12,612 bases of DNA, taken from NCBI GenBank assembly GCA_028565635.1, contig JAOXYB010043660.1, positions 1 through 12,612 of the forward strand. The letters run 5' to 3'. A program made the position numbers and the translations under genes. The notes under the pieces are model-generated. The model searched no databases, was not told the DNA's origin, and saw only the letters and a list, made by a program, of their open reading frames with translations. Below, one piece after another: positions 7,508 through 12,612 of the stretch. The DNA is from Phoronis ovalis. Its lineage: Eukaryota; Phoronida; Phoronidae. How positions within the stretch are numbered: the stretch's first letter is position 1; the number at the start of each line of letters is the position of its first letter.

Positions 7508-10500
7508 TTCAAGTGACAAACTAACACTAATTTTCTGGTTTTTGATCTGAATCAAAGGACTTCTCTGTCAGATGAGGATGTACAGTGGTGGACTCCGTCT
7601 GTATGTCATGTCTCCTAGGGACATTAAAGAGGCATCATTAGCAATTGGCCATCTGTAGTCCTTTTAACTTTTCAATTATGCATATTCTGTGTACTTTATG
7701 TTGGTTAATTGAAATGTATCTACTGTGGACATATTCTAAATGATAAATGTAAGTAAAAAGGGGGCAAACATACACCAACTAATGCAAATGTACACATCTG
7801 GATGAGTCGAGTTTTGGAAAACAGGTACTTACAAAGTCAACTTTATTTCCTTCATTCTGTGGTGCTGTATGTCTCAAGATAATTGCTCTACATCAAATGC
7901 TGAAATATTAATTTTAGCCTGATGCAGTGAAAATTAAACCTTTTAATTTAACATGCTGTGAACTTTAATCCGCTGCACAAGAAAAGGTTAGTTTAATATA
8001 CATCTGTGGATGTTATCTACATTTTTAATCTGTTTCTTCACTAAGCTGCTGGCAGTTTCAAGATATGCATGTGGTTTTTAGATGTCCTAGGCTAATGTCA
8101 GTGTTCTTCAAAAGCCTTTTGACCAGCTACCTTCATAGTTGAAATGACCTTTGATTCTGTGCTATGGTTTGTACATGCTGATAGGAGGCTCTTCTTTTTC
8201 TTTTTGGAAAGTGATATGTTTATATTATCCATTCCTAGGCTTTCCCCAAGTCTTTTGTGTAGATAGCTTTTGGATAATAAAATGTCTGGATTAAATTCAA
8301 TCTTGGTATTAAGTTTATAAGGAATTTCTGTTTATAAGAAAAGTAAATGTTATCTGTCATACCAGGTTTATTGCTGATATCCTCTTACACTTTGTGCTTA
8401 ATATATTTCAAAAGAATGTTCTACTGTGATAAGTATGTAAAATCAAAGTATGACAGTAGATTTTGACCAGGATTTTGATATACATGTTGCTTGCTACAAC
8501 AGGGAGTGAGACCATTGTGCAATTATGGAAAATATTAAAAGTGCATGTAAAAATTAAATACAGTGCATCTATGACTTCACGCAAAACTTAAGATTTTGGT
8601 GTGTAATTTGTCCTTTCCAGCATACTGGTAGTTTATTGTATTATATAACTGATACATAGAGTGCTTTTGTAAGGTGTCTTGTTTCTGACTAGTTTTATTA
8701 AGACTTCTTACAAGACTAAGCAAGGTTTGGGCCATTCATATGTTGTTTGTGTTATCTAGAACTACAGATGCAAAGTACTATATATTTTGTATCTGTAACA
8801 GAGTATGGTTTACTGTTCATGGTACTACCAGATTTTCAATTTTCTGTGCAACATTTTTTCTTCCAATGTTTGGATTATAAAGTAAATTTGTTTTCATTAT
8901 TCTGTTGGTGTATTTGTTTAATCTTTATGCTGTCTGCCTGGGTGTTTCAAGAGTTTCTTCTCATTTGTGACCTCAATATGTCATTAAATTCCAATTCATA
9001 AACATTAATAAACTAGCAGCTGTCACATGCTACATGTTTCATACTGGTTTTGCAACCACTTGTGTCATGGTTATGGGTTGTTTTATAATCAGTGTAATAT
9101 GAGTTATGATCTGTAGTCAAACCCATTACACACTGTTGCTGAGGGTGAGGTATAGTTTACCCAGAAAGAAAAATCTTGTTTCGAAAATTTGACATTGCCA
9201 AACAGTATGTTAGAATTATGGCATTATCTTCTTTCAATTATTTTTATATTACTTAGTGCAATGTGGAAGTGAGTCAGAGGTTATACATGAACAGGTGAAC
9301 AGATATGCATTGTACTTAGTAGTCTACCTGTTCCTTATCTAAACATGCATTACCTGGCTGATTAGCCATCAAAAGATGTCTGTGCCTTCCACTGTTCTAA
9401 TAATATTAAGTCATTAGGGTAGGCAAATTTAGGTGTATTTGTATCTGCTTAGCATATTTTCTGTTTTACTCTGACTTGTCAAAAAATTATTACCGGTAGC
9501 TAGTTGCTAGAACTTAGGTATTGATTTTGGCAGTGTAGTGGAAATGATAATACCTATTAGGAAATCATCTCCAAACTATATAATGTGATCTGAGTTGAAT
9601 AATTTATGTTGATTTTCAGTGTTGAGTATATATTTATAAATTGAAATCGTTTGCTTGAGATCATGATTAAAGAACTTTCCAGCCGATAGTGAGGAGTGAT
9701 ACATCTTTGCATTAATCTGTGTTTAATTCCTAATTAGTTGATAAAATTAATGAATATAACTAATGTATAAACCAGTAATCGTAATGAGTCATATTTGTAA
9801 GGTGTGTGAGATGATGAAGGGGTCTAGATGAGGACCTGTTTGTATTTCGACTCCATCCATTTTTAAATTTCTAAGCTATCCTAGTGGGGACACAAATAGA
9901 ATGATACACTGGATACTACAAAGTAATATATCGCTATTAAAGTGTTATATGGGTCTAACTTGATCAAATAAAATAGGAACACTTCACATTCCTTCCTTGA
10001 GGTGGAAACTGCTTCCGATAGTTCTGATTTATGGTCAACAGGTGCAAACTTGTTTGGTAAATATGTGGAGGTGTCATCCTCACTGACTGTCAGTTTTAAA
10101 AATAGAGCTTGTGCAACAGATAAAAAGAGCAGACAGTATTCCAATTCACTTTCTGGGAGAAAGGAGAGCACACTACTGCTCTAAAATGACTTATGGGGAA
10201 AACTTATAGCCAAAGGCCACTGCTTGTATGCTCAATAGAGCATGTGGACTTGGTAGTATGGGACATACGTAGAGTTGGTTGGAGGTGGATAAGAGGCATG
10301 GAAAAGAAAGATGTTATATGTATATTTTATGTAACTAGGAATTGAAAGACTAAGACTAAAGCAACTACATTATTGAAGTTAACATTTGTAACCTGGTGAT
10401 ATAAATGAACACACTTTCAACATGTTCAGGTTTACGCCCTTGTAACTATAACAATTACTTGATTTATTTCATAAATATGATAATTACATTCTACAAGAGC

Positions 10501-10815
10501 TAAAACACAGTGTTAGTCAGTCCCTGTTAATTGTCAGCTGATCTATGTGGGCTTACATAGTCCAAGTGTAGGTATGTATATCTGGTTTACATAGTACACT
10601 GTTCTGTATGTACATGGCTAGAACTACTGTTGATTCTTCCATTCATAAGATATTAGACAATATTGACATAAATTGGTTGGGACTACTTGATATAGTAATT
10701 TGGTGATTCCAGCTTTCCATGTTTACACATTTTGGCATTATTGTTAACTCAATACTTTGTTAGTAGTGTTATAACTGACACCAACTTTGACCAACCACAG
10801 TCCATTTGAACTCCG
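7508..10815 (+). other. Long CpG-poor non-coding tract, probably intronic (second part)
   Basis: No coding exon, RNA gene or recognised transposon coding was found. The + strand is T-rich and G-over-C (for example the lines starting at 8161 and 8881 have two to three times as many T as A). Open frames at 8747-9001, 9881-10171 and 10002-10184 show no family features, and the last two overlap on opposite strands. Confidence 0.5.
7541..7556. repeat. Small perfect hairpin
   Basis: TTTGAT and ATCAAA pair around CTGA. It is short enough to be chance. Confidence 0.3.
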
Positions 10816-10941
10816 AGTAGTACACTGATGACTTGAAAATGTAGTAGTACACTGATGACTTGAAATTACAGTAGTACACTGATGGCTTTAAAATACAGTA
10901 GTACACTGATGACTTGAAAATACAGTAGCACACTGATGACT
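10816..10941. repeat. Minisatellite, 27-bp unit, about 4.7 copies
   Basis: Units start at 10816, 10843, 10870, 10897 and 10924, each beginning AGTAGTACACTGATGACTTG or a 1-2 base variant, followed by AAAATAC-like sequence. The period is exact and the differences are substitutions only. Because 27 is a multiple of three, the antisense strand stays open from 10966 to 10769 and reads as a repeating SSVYYCIFK-like peptide, which I regard as a by-product. Confidence 0.9.
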
Positions 10942-12466
10942 GTTTGCTAGTAAATAATAATAACAAGCATTCTCATTATGGCATATTTATGTATTGTATT
11001 TTATATTAAATTCTTGTAACATCTTAAAATTGTTCACAACAGCTGAAGATGTGAAGTAAGTTCTTATTGTTTCCATGGTAAACATGTAAGCATAGAAGAG
11101 CTTCAATTATAAATTTTATTGGTTTTCTGACATGGTGCCTTGTAGTTATAAAGTAGTTCAAGTGGTTTAAAGATTTATTATTGGAAAGATCCATACATAA
11201 CATTAGGGCAACATCACATTTAAACATGTTTGTTACTGGAGTATGTATTGTGACTTAATGTGTTATAAAGCTATCTACTTGTCTATTAATACTTTACTGC
11301 AGTAAGTAGTCCAATTAGTAATTAACAGTTTTCTTCACTAATTACTCGTAGTACTGTACTTCTACCATGCATGATCTCAACTGTTCTGTTGGTTCTTAAT
11401 ATATTCTGCATGCTTACTTACCTAATTAGTTAATTAAATGTTAATCTGAATGCATAAGTGAATGTATCGAGGTTTAACTGTGTTGGTGTGGTAGGAGGTT
11501 TTCAACTTCAATGAACCCTGCAGTTGAAAAAAACAATACAACATATTGAAATGTGAGAGATGGGTCCCTTTGAATATTGCACTATGATGTGAAGTTACAT
11601 TCCTAATTATAAGACTAAAAAAGCTGGGAAAATTTTGCTGCAAGATGCTAGATTTAGATCTATGTTCAATCATACTAGGTACTTTTGTAGTTTGAATAGG
11701 AATTTCTGCAACAGACCAAAAAATGAAATTCATCGTCTTCTGTAATAATATTATTTTAGATATAAGGCTGTATTCAAGGTGTGGTTCGATGATAAGTTAC
11801 CTTTGCAGCAACTGCCAGTCCCTCTTGCACTATATGTTGATATTGCTATTAATATTCTACTAAAGGGGTAGCTTGAATCAATACTTGTTATTCTGCACTT
11901 AATTAAGTTTTCTTCTAATTAACTACTGGTTTAATCATCATAGTTAAGTAGGCAGTTCCCTGGTTATTCCAACAATACAGTTGATTGTTTCCTGGTAGCA
12001 CCAGAATGCTTATTCTGTTTCTATAACAGTAGTTGTCAGACGACAGTACTGATTGAAGGGAGCACCATGAATTCCAAGAATTAGATAACTGCAATATCGT
12101 ACTATATAGTAACAGTACTTGGTAACCCTGTTACAGGAGTACCTAATTGTTAAATTGTTAATTATTCATGTGTCACTCACATCATATCCTTTGTGTGTAG
12201 AAATGTAGAGTATGGACAGTTATTTATCATGCATATCTTGAATAAAAGATCGATAGTGTGGCCCAAATATATGTAATTAGCAGGTTACAAGACCAAACAA
12301 TGAAATCATAGGTGTATTTACTCTTTATTTACTAGACTGTGTTACAATCTAACAAGTAGTTATCTTGGTTTGGAAATATTTTGCTCTTCGTAAGTTAGCA
12401 GGATTTACAGCTTGAGCTAAAAGAATAGTTTTATAGCTTAAGTTTCTGTGTCATATGTTTCCGCAG
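10942..12466 (+). other. Non-coding tract, probably intronic (third part)
   Basis: No gene is supported. Antisense frames at 11024-11227 and 11434-11733 have no recognisable domains. Two TGCATG motifs lie at 11368-11373 and 11407-11412. AATAAA occurs near 12240. Confidence 0.5.
12109..12134. repeat. Hairpin, 7-bp stem
   Basis: GTAACAG (12109-12115) and CTGTTAC (12128-12134) are perfect reverse complements around a 12-base loop. An alternative pairing GTACT / AGTAC overlaps it, so two folds compete. Confidence 0.4.
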
Positions 12467-12574
12467 GGATTTGACGATATTTTGATACAGCTTGCAGATA
12501 CAAATTTTAATACTTGCCAATAACTCTAATACAAATAATATTTTTTATTAGTTAAAACTAAATCTTTGTTTAAG
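12467..12574 (+). other. Candidate exon between a good acceptor and a possible donor
   Basis: The acceptor TTTCTGTGTCATATGTTTCCGCAG (AG at 12465-12466) is one of the better matches in the right half of the window. A donor AAG/GTAACA follows at 12575. The 108-nt stretch reads GFDDILIQLADTNFNTCQ then TAA in one frame and has an early stop in the next, so it could be a non-coding leader exon or a terminal exon, or chance. No family recognised. Confidence 0.2.
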
Positions 12575-12593
12575 GTAACATCAGATTTCTTTA

Positions 12594-12608
12594 TGTGTGT
12601 GTGTGTGT
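12594..12608. repeat. (TG)n microsatellite at the window edge
   Basis: Seven and a half TG repeats followed by TATAT. It may continue beyond the window. Confidence 0.8.
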
Positions 12609-12612
12609 ATAT

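Noticed and set aside
9881-10184. Overlapping open frames on both strands (96 and 60 codons)
   Set aside because: Neither shows a domain, a good start or splice context. Some open frames of this length are expected by chance in 12.6 kb.
10816-10941. C/D-box snoRNA idea from the repeated CTGATGA
   Set aside because: There is no terminal stem, no separate D box at suitable spacing and the motif is simply repeated by the minisatellite.
11042-11061. Micro-exon between ACAACAG and GTAAGT
   Set aside because: It would be about 14 nt, contains TGA in one frame and the acceptor has almost no polypyrimidine tract.

Overview
The window is animal nuclear DNA: AT-rich, with genes split by GT-AG introns and mostly non-coding. 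It is probably from an invertebrate, and a mollusc or another spiralian would fit. That placement rests on the short introns (226 and 280 bp), the CpG-poor AT-rich background and the style of the dispersed repeats, so it is an inference. No bacterial gene organisation, operon, CRISPR array, tRNA or rRNA is seen.

Only one protein-coding gene can be supported. Positions 239-1202 on the + strand hold the last three coding exons of importin-5 (IPO5/RanBP5, karyopherin-beta family). They join cleanly in frame through GT-AG introns and end at a TAA at 1200-1202. The encoded C-terminus (about 152 residues) has the WLSWLP-like, YLCDL and LSxEQQ stretches typical of animal importin-5. A 3' UTR follows, with candidate poly(A) signals at 1264-1269 and 2149-2154.

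Positions 2722-3216 hold a non-autonomous transposon-like repeat. It has inverted ends (AGGGTTGCTC / GAGCAACCCT), a strong hairpin at the right end and two diverged copies of an internal unit about 250 bp apart. Each unit carries a triple TGACCT/AGGTCA arrangement. AT-rich spacer follows to about 3720.

Around 3745-4330 CpG dinucleotides become dense compared with their near absence elsewhere. A CCAAT box, an ETS-like ACTTCCGC and a GTGAGT donor at 3908 make this a good candidate for the promoter and non-coding first exon of a second + strand gene. From about 4.3 kb to the end the DNA has no convincing coding exon, is CpG-depleted and shows T>A and G>C on the + strand in most lines sampled. 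That is what a long intron transcribed from the + strand would look like. In vertebrates IPO5 lies beside RAP2A and MBNL2, so these are natural suspects for the second gene, but no coding exon of either is in the window.

The putative intron holds a CpG-rich inverted-repeat element at 7028-7494 filled with palindromic GGTATCNCTACC-type units. It also holds a 27-bp minisatellite at 10816-10941, several small hairpins, seven TGCATG (Rbfox-type) motifs, a cluster of TACTAAC motifs, and a candidate splice acceptor at 12466. I found no clear new multi-gene system. The most rewarding items to examine are the CpG-marked promoter with its long + strand transcribed tract and the GGTATC palindrome element.
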